Shown here: piece by piece, positions 40,440-47,494 of the stretch
Layout: the number at the start of each line of letters is the position of its first letter
How positions within the stretch are numbered: the stretch's first letter is position 1
Assembly (NCBI GenBank): GCA_016179685.1
Contig: JACPCR010000096.1
Span: forward strand, 1-47,494
Direction of reading: 5' to 3'
DNA: 47,494 bases
DNA from: Planctomycetota bacterium
GTDB taxonomy: Bacteria; Planctomycetota; PUPC01; JACPCR01
The notes under the pieces: model-generated
Seen by the model: only the letters and a program-made list of their open reading frames with translations
Told to the model about the DNA's origin: nothing
The model's database searches: none
Translations under genes and position numbers: made by a program

Positions 40440-42131
40440 TCAAAAGTTGGCCGCGAGGTCCTGGGACGGACTGGCGCTGGACTGGACGGTCTGGAGGGGT
40501 TGAACCGCGGCTTGAAGGAGGATGTGGCGTCCGAGGGCCTTGAGGGCCTGGCTGCTGGCCAGCTTCCGGGCCATCGGCGAGACGTGCCCGTAATAGGTCT
40601 TTTCGACGCTGAAACCGGCCTCGCTGGGCCTGAGCCAATCATTGCGAAACGCATAGAGGGTCATCATGCCCGGGCTTGTGCGGTCGCCCAGCAGCACCGT
40701 GGCGACGCAGCAATTGGACTGATTCTTGCCTCCGCCGTCACTGCTGGACGTCGTGGGTGCGGCCTCTCCGCCGCTTCCCGATTGTGCGGCCACCGTCGTC
40801 GTCGTCGCCAGGGCGGCCGGCGCCTGCACCACGAAGCCCCCGCTCAGAGCGCTGCTCTGCTGGATGTTGTTGACCTGGCCGATGAAAAGGATGGTCCGGG
40901 GCCCGGCGGTCGCACCCGAGGCCACGGTGGCGGTGGTGGTAATCTGCGTGGTCGTGATCGTCGTGTTGCTCAACGTCACTCCGCTCCCGGTAATCAATAG
41001 GGTGCCGCTCGTGCTGAAGCTGGCGCCGGTGAGGGTCAGATTCGTGCTGGCGCCTTGGAGCACATAGACCGGGAGCACTGACCCGTTCAGGGTTGTAATG
41101 TTCAAGGTGGAACGCGTCGGGACGTGATTATCGACCACATTGGTACTAATCACCCCGGCCTGGACGACGAAATTCGGGGCTTGTGCTGGATCGTTGATCC
41201 CAGAGTCCGCGAGGATGGCTGCCGGGTCAAAAAACCGCGTCACCGGCAAGGAAAAAGGTTTTCCGGGAAAATTAGTGTCGAAGCTGTTGGTGTCGACGGG
41301 CCCGTCCATGGCCTCGAAGTAAAGCTTGTAACTGCCTGGAGGAAGTCCTTCGAGCCGCGGGATGGCGTCTACCCCATCCTGGATTTCATCGTCACCCAGG
41401 GCGCTGGCCACCACGATGCCGTCCGTAGCCCCCAAGGCCACGGCCTGGGCGCCCCTGCCCGGGATGCCCGAGTCCCCCAGGGACAGCTCCGGAACAACGC
41501 CGCCCGTCGTCGCTGAGAAGTTCACCGCAGGGTAACGCACCGACATGGCGATCTGGTCGTCCAACGTCAACGTGCGCTTGAACGTGTTGCCGATGTTGCC
41601 GAACGGGTACATGCAGGCGGACAGGAGACCGGAGTGGTCGAGCCCCATGAAATGACCGATCTCGTGAAGCGCGATGGATTCGATATCGGCCGTGCCGGAG
41701 GCCCCGGTGACCGATAAGGACTGAGGCGGGTTGGGATTGAACGCGATGTCGGCCTCGATGATGTTGCCACCGGTGAAGAAAATGGTCGTCAGCGCGACCG
41801 CTCCCTGTGGGAAATTGATGTTGGTCGTGCTGTTGAAGGTCAGTTTGTTGACCCCGTCCCGGCCCACACTGTCATCGGCGACCTGTCCGCCGTCAGTGAA
41901 GGTGATATTCGCCGTGGTCAGCGCGTCCCAGGTGGCAAAGGCGCTTCGAGCGGCGGCGAAAGGGTCGCCTATGAGGGCCGCGGGACGCCGAAACGTCAGG
42001 GTGAACGTCACAGCGCCGGTCGTACGACCCGCTGGATTACGCGTCCCATTGTCGTAAATGAAAGTGTAGGCTGAAACCGTTCCCGGACCGGCCAGCAGAC
42101 CCAGCAGGAGGGCGATTCCGGTTTTCGACAT
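40440..42131 (-). CDS. Secreted matrixin-type zinc metalloprotease with C-terminal CFI-box
   Basis: A 563-residue exported protease. A signal peptide (TGIALLLGLLAGPGTVSA) is followed by a metzincin domain with the perfect zinc site HEIGHFMGLDH (residues 156-166) and a Met-turn (SACMYPF). Next come a DUF-like segment (PGSYKLYFEAMDGP), an IPT/TIG-like beta domain (TLTGASFSTSGTLLITG), a Thr/Ser-rich linker, and a C-terminal region beginning NCCVATVLLGDRTSPGM. The latter has FRNDWLRPSEAG and YYGHVSPMARKLA, resembling the CFI-box-CTERM sorting-type tail. Known matrixins cleave extracellular proteins. The start at 42131 is 2 nt after the stop of the upstream secreted gene and gives a clean signal peptide, indicating an operon. 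Confidence 0.88.
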   Translation of the reverse strand: MSKTGIALLLGLLAGPGTVSAYTFIYDNGTRNPAGRTTGAVTFTLTFRRPAALIGDPFAAARSAFATWDALTTANITFTDGGQVADDSVGRDGVNKLTFNSTTNINFPQGAVALTTIFFTGGNIIEADIAFNPNPPQSLSVTGASGTADIESIALHEIGHFMGLDHSGLLSACMYPFGNIGNTFKRTLTLDDQIAMSVRYPAVNFSATTGGVVPELSLGDSGIPGRGAQAVALGATDGIVVASALGDDEIQDGVDAIPRLEGLPPGSYKLYFEAMDGPVDTNSFDTNFPGKPFSLPVTRFFDPAAILADSGINDPAQAPNFVVQAGVISTNVVDNHVPTRSTLNITTLNGSVLPVYVLQGASTNLTLTGASFSTSGTLLITGSGVTLSNTTITTTQITTTATVASGATAGPRTILFIGQVNNIQQSSALSGGFVVQAPAALATTTTVAAQSGSGGEAAPTTSSSDGGGKNQSNCCVATVLLGDRTSPGMMTLYAFRNDWLRPSEAGFSVEKTYYGHVSPMARKLASSQALKALGRHILLQAAVQPLQTVQSSASPSQDLAANF

Positions 42132-42133
42132 GA

Positions 42134-42706
42134 TTACGGCTTCTCCTGCTCCAGGTATTTCTGGATTCGGGCGCAAAAGCCGTCCAGCGTGAGATGCCCG
42201 CCCGGGACCGCCGCTGATTCGGACGCGGAGCGGGTCTTGCCCGTGTGCACCAGTTCCTCTTCGGCAATTTCCGGTGCCCGGACCAGCTTCTCGCCCGTAT
42301 CCGGGTCGCTCAGGACCTGATAGCGCCCCTGGGTCATCCCGACCACTTGGTAGCCGCCGGACTGGTCGCGGCCGAGGAAGAGGACCACCTCACCGGAAGG
42401 CTGGAACTCCGGCATGCCGCTGACCGACATGGCATCGTTGCCGACCCTTCCGCCAAGCTGTCGAATGGTGACCTGGGGTCCGAGGAAGCCTTTCACGTAG
42501 CGGCTGACCTGGAAGGTAATCTCGGTCGTGATGAGGGTCCGGCCTTCGTTCCAGCTTGCCTGGCAGCCGGTGCATCGGCCGACGAGGATGACCTCAGAAT
42601 CTTTGGCGAGCTTCTCAAGCGAGTAATATATCAAGGACGATGCGACCGCGAGGGGAGGCGTGACCACCCCGAGCAGCGCCAGGGATAGAGCGCAAAAAAT
42701 TCTCAT
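42134..42706 (-). CDS. Secreted partner protein of the matrixin, function unknown
   Basis: A 190-residue protein with signal peptide (MRIFCALSLALLGVVTPPLA) and a beta-rich mature part: KLAKDSEVILVGRCTGCQA, TTEITFQVSRYVKG and GEVVLFLGRD. The CTGC pair could bind metal or form a disulfide. It is not an enzyme I recognise. I have a general impression that similar 180-220-residue exported proteins sit beside matrixins in other uncultured bacteria; this needs checking. The start at 42706 is chosen for the signal peptide and GGAGGA 10 nt upstream. A weak promoter candidate (TTGCGG, 17 nt, TACACT) lies at 42776-42748 on the minus strand. Its stop is 2 nt from the protease start. Confidence 0.75.
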   Translation of the reverse strand: MRIFCALSLALLGVVTPPLAVASSLIYYSLEKLAKDSEVILVGRCTGCQASWNEGRTLITTEITFQVSRYVKGFLGPQVTIRQLGGRVGNDAMSVSGMPEFQPSGEVVLFLGRDQSGGYQVVGMTQGRYQVLSDPDTGEKLVRAPEIAEEELVHTGKTRSASESAAVPGGHLTLDGFCARIQKYLEQEKP

Positions 42707-42936
42707 CACCGCGGATTCCTCCACCCAGCCTGAAAGACAAGCAAGAGAGTGTAACCGCGCCCGACACGGGCCGCAAGCCCCCAACCGCTTGCGGCACAAC
42801 AGGATGAAGTCAAGGAGGTCGCTCGGAGCGAATCTCGAGCCTTAGCCTTCTGCTGCTTAGAGACTAAGTGTTACGACAAAAAACTACGTTGGAAGGGCCA
42901 GAATTCCTTCAAAGGGGTTGTAATTTGGCAGTTTTC

Positions 42937-42976
42937 TCCCTTCGTCACCAGTGAATGCCGGGTTCATGGGAGCGCC
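42937..42976 (+). repeat. Dispersed 40-nt intergenic repeat, copy 2
   Basis: Begins TCCCTTCGTCACCAGTGAAT and ends GGGAGCGCC. It matches 14461-14500 at 34 of 40 positions in the same orientation. It lies between the matrixin operon and yhcH. Confidence 0.7.
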
Positions 42977-43094
42977 AGCCTGCCTGCCGATGCGGTGCAG
43001 TCAGGCATCTTGCTGGTATTGTTCCAACGCGCGCGTAGCGCGTAGCCGACGCTCCCCAACGGGACGACCTCCGGGCGTCGGGACTGTCACCCTT

Positions 43095-43116
43095 CCGAAG
43101 CGCAGAAGCGCTTCGG
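43095..43116. repeat. REP-like hairpin
   Basis: CCGAAGCGC pairs perfectly with GCGCTTCGG around AGAA. It is followed by CTACGAGAG, and the GCGCTTCGGCTACG string recalls the AAGCGCTCACGCACTTCGGC motif of the 14561 repeats. Confidence 0.6.
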
Positions 43117-43244
43117 CTACGAGAGACTGGGAACAACTTTCCAACGATAATTTGCCAAGCTCCAAGGCCAGCAGGATGCTTCCGCAGGGTCCCTCCCATG
43201 GGGGGGACACGTACGGGAGGCGTTCCCAGGAGTAGCAGACACCG

Positions 43245-43697
43245 TTAATCCATTCGCACCTTGACGACGACCTTGCGAACCGTGCCGGGCGCATCCGGCG
43301 CCAGGCCGGGCATGTGCGCGTCCTGGGGTCCGAAGACGGCGAACTGGCCGGGCCGGACCAGGAAGAAACTGCCGTCTCCTTCGAGGAGCAGGTAGTCATC
43401 CTTCTCCTCGTACGGATGGGTGACTTTCAGGTCATCGAGGTTCGCATAGCCCATCCTTTCCAGTCCGGCAAAGACGTACTGAATGTCGATATAGCGGCGG
43501 TGGGCCTCCCATTTACCCTGCTCCCGCGGCTTGGTCTTCATCTCCTGCACGACGGCGTACACGTCGTCGCCTTGCACGGCATGGCGGCCGGGGGCCAGAC
43601 CTGGCAGGTTCGTCTTCTCGAGGTATTCGAAGCCAGCGGCCATCCGGCTCGCGTAAGAAGCGTAGCTTTTCCAATGTTGAAGGGAATCCAGGATCAT
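43245..43697 (-). CDS. YhcH/YjgK/YiaL family protein
   Basis: A 150-residue cupin-like protein of the YhcH/YjgK/YiaL family. It has the usual MILDSLQHWKSYA start, EAHRRYIDIQYVFAG (with the family His and Glu) and FGPQDAHMPGLAPD near the C-terminus. E. coli relatives sit in sialic acid and pentose catabolic operons and probably act on sugars (isomerase or anomerase-like), but the reaction is poorly defined. The start at 43697 has AGAGG 5 nt upstream. It lies about 150 nt downstream of, and in the same direction as, the Gfo/Idh gene, separated by two hairpin repeats. The pair may process one sugar. Confidence 0.9.
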   Translation of the reverse strand: MILDSLQHWKSYASYASRMAAGFEYLEKTNLPGLAPGRHAVQGDDVYAVVQEMKTKPREQGKWEAHRRYIDIQYVFAGLERMGYANLDDLKVTHPYEEKDDYLLLEGDGSFFLVRPGQFAVFGPQDAHMPGLAPDAPGTVRKVVVKVRMD

Positions 43698-43724
43698 GTA
43701 AGCCTCTGTTTGAAGGTACAAAAT

Positions 43725-43760
43725 TGAAATCCGCTGCGCCCTTCGGGCTCGCGGATTTCA
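43725..43760. repeat. GAAATCCGC hairpin repeat between Gfo/Idh and YhcH genes
   Basis: TGAAATCCGC and GCGGATTTCA form the outer stem, and GCCC/GGGC pair inside around a short TTC loop with a small bulge. The left arm is the exact reverse complement of 5254-5270 over 17 nt. Confidence 0.7.
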
Positions 43761-43818
43761 GAGCCAGGGTTGGCCCGGCTTCGCCGGCCCTACCCTGGCG
43801 AGAAAAGAAGAAGTTTTT

Positions 43819-43849
43819 GTTGAAATCCGCCTTGGAGGCGGATTTCAAC
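43819..43849. repeat. Perfect 14-bp GAAATCCGCC hairpin overlapping the Gfo/Idh stop
   Basis: GTTGAAATCCGCCT pairs perfectly with AGGCGGATTTCAAC around TGG. The TGA stop of the Gfo/Idh gene (43847-43845) lies within the arm. In the direction of that gene the hairpin is followed by AAAAACTTCTTCTTTTC, a poor terminator tail. It may instead stabilise an mRNA end. Confidence 0.75.
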
Positions 43850-44858
43850 GGAGGGCGCGGCGCAGGTTCAGCAAGAGGTCATTCTCGGGCTCGAACGGCA
43901 GCTCGACCGCTTCCCGGCGCAGCGCGCTGGCGTAGATGCCAAGGATGAGCTGATACTCACGCAACGCGGTCTCCAACCGATTGCCGTTGGGCCGAGTATC
44001 GTCCCGAATCCATTCGGCCAGGGCGTCCGTGTGACCCGCCTGACCCAGGACGTCCTCGGCCCCATACTCATGTTTCCCCGTCTCGTGCCGGCCGTCTACG
44101 CTTTTCTCCCAGCCGTGCATGGTCCAGTGGATGAAGCCTTTCGTGCCGTACACGGCGATGCGCTTGTGAGCCCAGTTGGGGTACTCCTTGCCCAGCGAGG
44201 GCGCGTGGAGGCCGCAGGCGATGCATCCGTGCACCCCGTTCTCGAAGAGAATCTCGGCGCCCGCCATGGCCGGCGCGCCGTGTCCGCCTCGCAGGGACGA
44301 TCCGCCCGAGACGTGGCCGAAGACGCGCACCGGCGGCGACTCGCGGTTGAAGCCGAATATGAGGTCCGTGATGTGCGTTCCCTGGCCCGCCATGTTCAGG
44401 CCGGAGGTGCCATGGATGAACCGCACGTCTCCGATCTCGCCCCCGAGCACGGCCTTGCGGAGCTCGACGACCCGGGGATGGTATCGGAGCTGGTGGTTGA
44501 CGGTGAACTTGGTGGGCGACCCATTCAGGAAGCGAGAGACCTCGCGGAAGTCCTCGCCTTGGAGCGCGATGGGTTTCTCGATGGTTACGCCGGGCACTCG
44601 GTGGTCTGCGGCAATCTGCATGAGAGAGGCCCGCAGAGGGGGCGGCGTGACAATATGCAAAATGTCCGGCTTCTCCTTATCCAGCATCGCGTGAATATCG
44701 GAGTAACGGCCCGCGATGCTGAACTTCTCGCCAAAGTCGTTCAACCGCTTGGCATCGAGGTCGCAAATGGCGGCCATGCGGGCCTCCTTCACGAAGCGGT
44801 AAGCGTCAGCGTGGGCGTAGGCGCGGGGGCCGCAGCCCAGGAAAGCACTCTTGAGCAT
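43845..44858 (-). CDS. Gfo/Idh/MocA family oxidoreductase
   Basis: A 337-residue NAD(P)-dependent oxidoreductase. The N-terminal Rossmann segment is AFLGCGPRAYAHADAYRFV, the canonical EKP motif lies in VTIEKPIALQG, and the C-terminal domain has YGTKGFIHWTMHG. The His of NMAGQGTHITDLIFGF is a likely catalytic-region residue. It probably oxidises a sugar, aminosugar or inositol; the substrate is unknown. A GGAAGG ribosome site is 7-8 nt before the ATG. An imperfect GAATC/GGATTTC hairpin sits just upstream (44875-44898), and a perfect hairpin overlaps the stop, so repeats flank both ends. YhcH lies downstream on the same strand. Confidence 0.9.
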   Translation of the reverse strand: MLKSAFLGCGPRAYAHADAYRFVKEARMAAICDLDAKRLNDFGEKFSIAGRYSDIHAMLDKEKPDILHIVTPPPLRASLMQIAADHRVPGVTIEKPIALQGEDFREVSRFLNGSPTKFTVNHQLRYHPRVVELRKAVLGGEIGDVRFIHGTSGLNMAGQGTHITDLIFGFNRESPPVRVFGHVSGGSSLRGGHGAPAMAGAEILFENGVHGCIACGLHAPSLGKEYPNWAHKRIAVYGTKGFIHWTMHGWEKSVDGRHETGKHEYGAEDVLGQAGHTDALAEWIRDDTRPNGNRLETALREYQLILGIYASALRREAVELPFEPENDLLLNLRRALR

Positions 44859-44874
44859 GGAAATGACCTTCCTT

Positions 44875-44898
44875 GGAATCTGCCGGTCGGCGGATTTC
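44875..44898. repeat. Imperfect GAAATCCGCC-type hairpin upstream of Gfo/Idh
   Basis: GGAATCTGCC and GGCGGATTTC pair at 8 of 10 positions (one further position could be a G-U wobble) around GGTC. It is the same family as 43725 and 43819, and lies just 5' of the ribosome site on the minus strand. Confidence 0.5.
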
Positions 44899-44995
44899 AG
44901 AATTCGAACACACCGTGTGAGAAATGAGAACTAAGCACCTATGATACCCGCTCTTCTCCGATAAAAGAATTCTCCTGTCAAGTTCAAGCTCGTCG

Positions 44996-45116
44996 ACTAG
45001 TCCTTCGATTCATAAATCCGATGACCGATTTCTTCCCGCAGGACTAGTGCTGAGTAAGCAAACGAGGTAATCCAGTGATGGTCATTCGTCATGGTCATTG
45101 CGCATCGAAGCACTAG
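44996..45116 (+). promoter_or_regulatory. Candidate two-state RNA leader of the phosphodiesterase gene
   Basis: Three arms can form two mutually exclusive stems. ACTAGTCCT (44996-45004) pairs with AGGACTAGT (45040-45048). The overlapping CTAGTGCT (45044-45051) pairs with AGCACTAG (45109-45116). The last arm ends 7 nt before the ATG at 45124, where a ribosome would bind. A 9-nt direct repeat, ATGGTCATT, occurs at 45078 and 45091. No promoter was confirmed, so this remains a structural hypothesis. Confidence 0.3.
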
Positions 45117-45123
45117 CCGATCC

Positions 45124-47274
45124 ATGAAATCACGACGGCACCCTTTGCTCGGCCTCATTCTTCCAGGACTCCTCCTCGGCCTTCCACACGGGTCCGCCGG
45201 CCCCCGTGTCATCGTCCTCGGCTTCGATGGGGCCGATCCCGTCCTCCTCGAGCGCTGGATGGACTCCGGCGACCTGCCGAACCTGGCCAGGCTGCGACAG
45301 GCCGGCACTTACGCCCGCCTGGCCACGAGCGAGCCTGCAGAATCGCCCGTTTCCTGGGCGTGCTTCGAGACCGGAAGCAACCCTGGCAAGACTCGCATTT
45401 TCGATTTTCTCGCACGCCGTGCCGGCACCTACCATCCCGAGATTGCCCTGGTCCGTGCCGAGATGCGCATCTTCGAGCCCGGCCGCGTCTGGGCGCGGAA
45501 CGCCACCCTCGTCCTCCCAGCGGTCCTCGGCCTGGTCCTCGGCCTCATCGCCTGGATAACACCCGGCCGCCGGCCCAGCCGCGTCGCCTGGATGGCCCTT
45601 GCAGGTATCGTCCTGGGCTTCGGAGTCGCCGGCGCCGTCTCCTCCGCCATTCCCGCTGAGATGCCCGTGCCCGTCTCTCAGCGACGAGGTGAAAGCTTCT
45701 GGGAAATCCTCGGAAGACACGGGGTCCCCTGCACCGTCCTCAATGCCCCTCTCGCCTTTCCTGCAGCTCCCTTCCCGGGCGGCAAGCTCCTTTCCGGCCT
45801 CGGCACGCCCGACCTCCGCCAAACCTGGGGCACGTTCTTCTGCTTTCGCGACGACCTCGAAGGCGACCGGGACACGGAGACGGGCGGAAAGTGGATTCGG
45901 GTGCGGTTTGACGCCTCCCAAGCCACGGCGTCCATCCCGGGCCCCCGTCACCCGCTCTCCACCGGGCGCGAGGCGGTCGCCGTTCCCCTCGAGATTCTCC
46001 GGGACGCGCCCACGGGCCGCGTGCGGCTGCGGGCCCAGGGGCAGGAGCACGACCTCCGGCCCGGCGAATGGTCGCCTTTCTTCGAGCTTTCCTTTCCGTT
46101 CCATCCTTTCTTCCAGGTGCACGGCATCGCCCGATTCCGCCTGCTCAGCGCGGCCGATCCCTTCCAACTCTACCTCTCGCCCGTGCAGATTCACCCACGC
46201 CGGCCGCCGCCCCAGGCCCCCATCTCCTTCCCGCCTGACTTTGCTCGGGAGCTGGCCGACCACGTCGGCCTGTTCGAGACCCTGGGATGGGCCGTTCCAA
46301 CCAATCCGCTCAAGGATGAGACAATCGACGAGGATGCCTTCCTCGAAAATCTAAAGTTCACCGAAGGCAACCGACGCCGCATGCTGTTCCATCAACTCGA
46401 CGAGCCCGGCTGGCGCTGCCTCGTTGCCGTCTTCATGGGGCCGGACCGCATCCAGCACCTCTTCTGGCGTTTCATTGATCCCCAGCATCCCCTGTACGAT
46501 CCCGGCCAGGCCAAGAAATATGCCGGAGCCATCCTGGACGTCTACCGGGAGATGGACGACATTGTGGGCCAGGTTCTCGAAAGCTGCACCGGCACCGACA
46601 CGACCCTGCTGGTCCTTTCCGATCATGGATTCCACTCCTTCCGCAAGGGCGTGAACCTCAACACGTGGCTTGTTCGCAACGGTTACATGACTTTGACGCC
46701 CGGCTCCGGCGAGGTTTATCTTCGGCTCGAGGACCTTTTTGATGACCGCGGCCAGTTTTTCAAGAACGTGGACTGGTCACGGACCCGCGCTTATGCCCTG
46801 GGCCTGGGCAAGATCAGCCTCAACCTCGCCGGACGCGAGCCCCAGGGACGCGTCGCGCCGGGCGAAGAGTTCGAACGTGTCCGCGAGCAAATCCGGCAAG
46901 AAATCTTCGGTCTCCGGGACCCGGAGACCGGCGAGCGCGTCGTCCGCCGTTGCTCGACGAGGGAGGAGCTTTACCACGGACCCTATGCGAGCGAGTCCGC
47001 CGACCTGATCCTCGGGTTCGAGCCCGGCTACCGAGTCTCGTGGCAGACCGCGGTCGGCGGCATCCCGGCCGAGGTCATCGAGCCGAACCGGAGCAAGTGG
47101 AGCGGCGACCACTGTTCGGTGGACCCGGAAGCCACGCCCGGCATCTTCCTGAGCAACCGGCGTTATCGCCTGGACCGTCCCAGCATCTCAGACCTGGCCC
47201 CGACGATCCTGGACGAGTTCGGGATCGACTCTTCGGCCGACATGGACGGCCGGCCGTTCCCGCCCGCACCTTAG
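45124..47274 (+). CDS. Alkaline phosphatase-superfamily type I phosphodiesterase with internal membrane hairpin
   Basis: A 716-residue exported protein. A signal peptide or anchor (LLGLILPGLLLGL) precedes the catalytic core VIVLGFDGADP (metal Asp35), SPVSWACFETGSNPGKT (nucleophile region, about 74-90), GPDRIQHLFWRFID, LVLSDHGFHSF, and a final metal His in SGDHCSVDP. This is the pattern of the type I phosphodiesterase/nucleotide pyrophosphatase branch. Unusually, two membrane helices (about 128-146 and 154-175) with a short basic loop PGRRPSR interrupt the domain after the nucleophile region. This topology would keep both catalytic halves outside. ATG 45124 gives the signal sequence; an upstream in-frame ATG at 45091 is less likely. 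The substrate may be a nucleotide or lipid headgroup. Confidence 0.85.
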   Translation: MKSRRHPLLGLILPGLLLGLPHGSAGPRVIVLGFDGADPVLLERWMDSGDLPNLARLRQAGTYARLATSEPAESPVSWACFETGSNPGKTRIFDFLARRAGTYHPEIALVRAEMRIFEPGRVWARNATLVLPAVLGLVLGLIAWITPGRRPSRVAWMALAGIVLGFGVAGAVSSAIPAEMPVPVSQRRGESFWEILGRHGVPCTVLNAPLAFPAAPFPGGKLLSGLGTPDLRQTWGTFFCFRDDLEGDRDTETGGKWIRVRFDASQATASIPGPRHPLSTGREAVAVPLEILRDAPTGRVRLRAQGQEHDLRPGEWSPFFELSFPFHPFFQVHGIARFRLLSAADPFQLYLSPVQIHPRRPPPQAPISFPPDFARELADHVGLFETLGWAVPTNPLKDETIDEDAFLENLKFTEGNRRRMLFHQLDEPGWRCLVAVFMGPDRIQHLFWRFIDPQHPLYDPGQAKKYAGAILDVYREMDDIVGQVLESCTGTDTTLLVLSDHGFHSFRKGVNLNTWLVRNGYMTLTPGSGEVYLRLEDLFDDRGQFFKNVDWSRTRAYALGLGKISLNLAGREPQGRVAPGEEFERVREQIRQEIFGLRDPETGERVVRRCSTREELYHGPYASESADLILGFEPGYRVSWQTAVGGIPAEVIEPNRSKWSGDHCSVDPEATPGIFLSNRRYRLDRPSISDLAPTILDEFGIDSSADMDGRPFPPAP

Positions 47275-47494
47275 CGAAGCCATGCACCATGCGCTTCGCG
47301 GATTTTCGTAGCGAAGCCCGGATTCGAAGATCCCTCCTGAGAAACAAGCGCATAACACGTTTGTATACAACCACTTAATAAGAATGCCCCAATCGAAGTT
47401 GGAGTGACGGCTTTAGCCGTTGTCCGAGCAGCGCCACGCCTCAAGGCGTGACTCCAACTCTCCACGCCTCAAGGCGTGACTCCAACAGGCGGCA
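47275..47494. repeat. Terminal cluster of dispersed repeats
   Basis: First, 47294-47321 (CTTCGCGGATTTTCGTAGCG onward) is an inverted copy of the 21239-21266 repeat. Second, 47399-47457 is an inverted copy of the core of the 39819 element (TTGGAGTGACGGCTTTAGCC at its start). Third, a tandem half-unit, CCACGCCTCAAGGCGTGACT then CCAAC, is repeated again at about 47462-47486. No gene is seen. Confidence 0.75.

Larger units (their letters stand above)
42707..43244. other. Repeat-containing intergenic stretch
   Basis: No supported gene in 538 nt. It contains copy 2 of the 40-nt repeat (42937-42976), a perfect 9-bp hairpin at 43095-43116 and other REP-like GC-rich motifs (CGTAGCGCGTAGCC). The matrixin-operon promoter should lie at its left end. 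Confidence 0.6.

Noticed and set aside
43819..43849. Hairpin considered as a rho-independent terminator for the Gfo/Idh gene
   Set aside because: The stem is excellent, but the following bases on the minus strand are AAAAACTTC, not a T-run. It is kept only as a repeat.
44941..45060. Possible tRNA from the GTTCAAGC/TTCGATTC strings
   Set aside because: No cloverleaf can be drawn: acceptor and anticodon stems do not form, and the spacing of the T-arm-like string is wrong.
44997..45098. 33-residue minus-strand ORF (MTMTNDHHWITSFAYSALVL...)
   Set aside because: It looked faintly like a helical bundle C-terminus, but there is no ribosome site and it coincides with the inverted-repeat leader region, which explains the sequence better.

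Overview
The window is a GC-rich bacterial chromosome segment (my estimate is low-to-mid 60s percent GC, not counted). It holds about 28 convincing intact genes on both strands, several gene remnants, and repeat-rich intergenic DNA. I see no rRNA, tRNA, CRISPR array, complete transposase or phage module. The mix of genes (heparinase-like proteins, DUF5060-type and six-hairpin glycosidases, a CBM9 protein, Gfo/Idh dehydrogenases, an IolI-like isomerase, YhcH, phytanoyl-CoA dioxygenases, a matrixin with a C-terminal CFI-box, a LOG protein) is what I would expect from a Planctomycetota, Hydrogenedentota or Sumerlaeota-like lineage. That placement is inference; no marker gene in the window settles it.

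Layout. 1-2016: the tail of an unknown gene, then a ketol-acid-reductoisomerase-like gene overlapping a ferritin-like gene. 2256-8345: an IolI-like sugar isomerase, polyphosphate glucokinase, a Gfo/Idh oxidoreductase, a secreted propeller-like protein and a large secreted SH3 protein. 8407-14286: a tight co-directional set of a heparinase-like protein, a GH-A glycosidase and an SDR. 14736-17498: a class III CoA-transferase, methylmalonyl-CoA epimerase, an LDH/MDH-family dehydrogenase and a possible 29-residue membrane peptide. 17510-20128: a six-hairpin glycosidase-like protein. 20306-21031: an addiction-module antitoxin, a toxin interrupted by an amber codon, and an MsrA fragment. 21433-25702: an MBL hydrolase, an MFS transporter and nicotinate phosphoribosyltransferase. 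26199-36390: a small unknown protein coupled to a PhyH dioxygenase, two large secreted proteins transcribed head-to-head, a DUF4143 ATPase, a truncated PhyH and a heparinase-like/LamG-like protein. 36452-39754: a LOG protein and DNA ligase A, divergent from facing promoters. 39819-42706: a MITE-like element, a PIN-domain remnant, and a two-gene matrixin operon. 43245-47274: YhcH, a Gfo/Idh oxidoreductase and a membrane-anchored phosphodiesterase. Repeats close the window.

Functional reading. At least six genes point to breakdown of complex, probably acidic or aminosugar-containing, polysaccharides by exported enzymes: 11004, 17510, 27430, 29660, 33916 and perhaps 8407. Gfo/Idh proteins, the IolI-like isomerase, YhcH and the glucokinase would process the released sugars. 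No SusC/SusD pair, sulfatase, sugar ABC transporter or local regulator is visible. This is therefore a scattered catabolic neighbourhood, not a classical polysaccharide utilization locus.

Regulation and DNA structure. The sequence supports mirrored sigma70-like promoters between the LOG gene and ligA, a sigma70-like promoter plus a 20-bp inverted repeat between the MBL and MFS genes, and three starts with a -10-like box only 6-8 nt upstream (possible leaderless mRNAs). It also shows a candidate two-state leader upstream of the phosphodiesterase, and several families of dispersed hairpin repeats.
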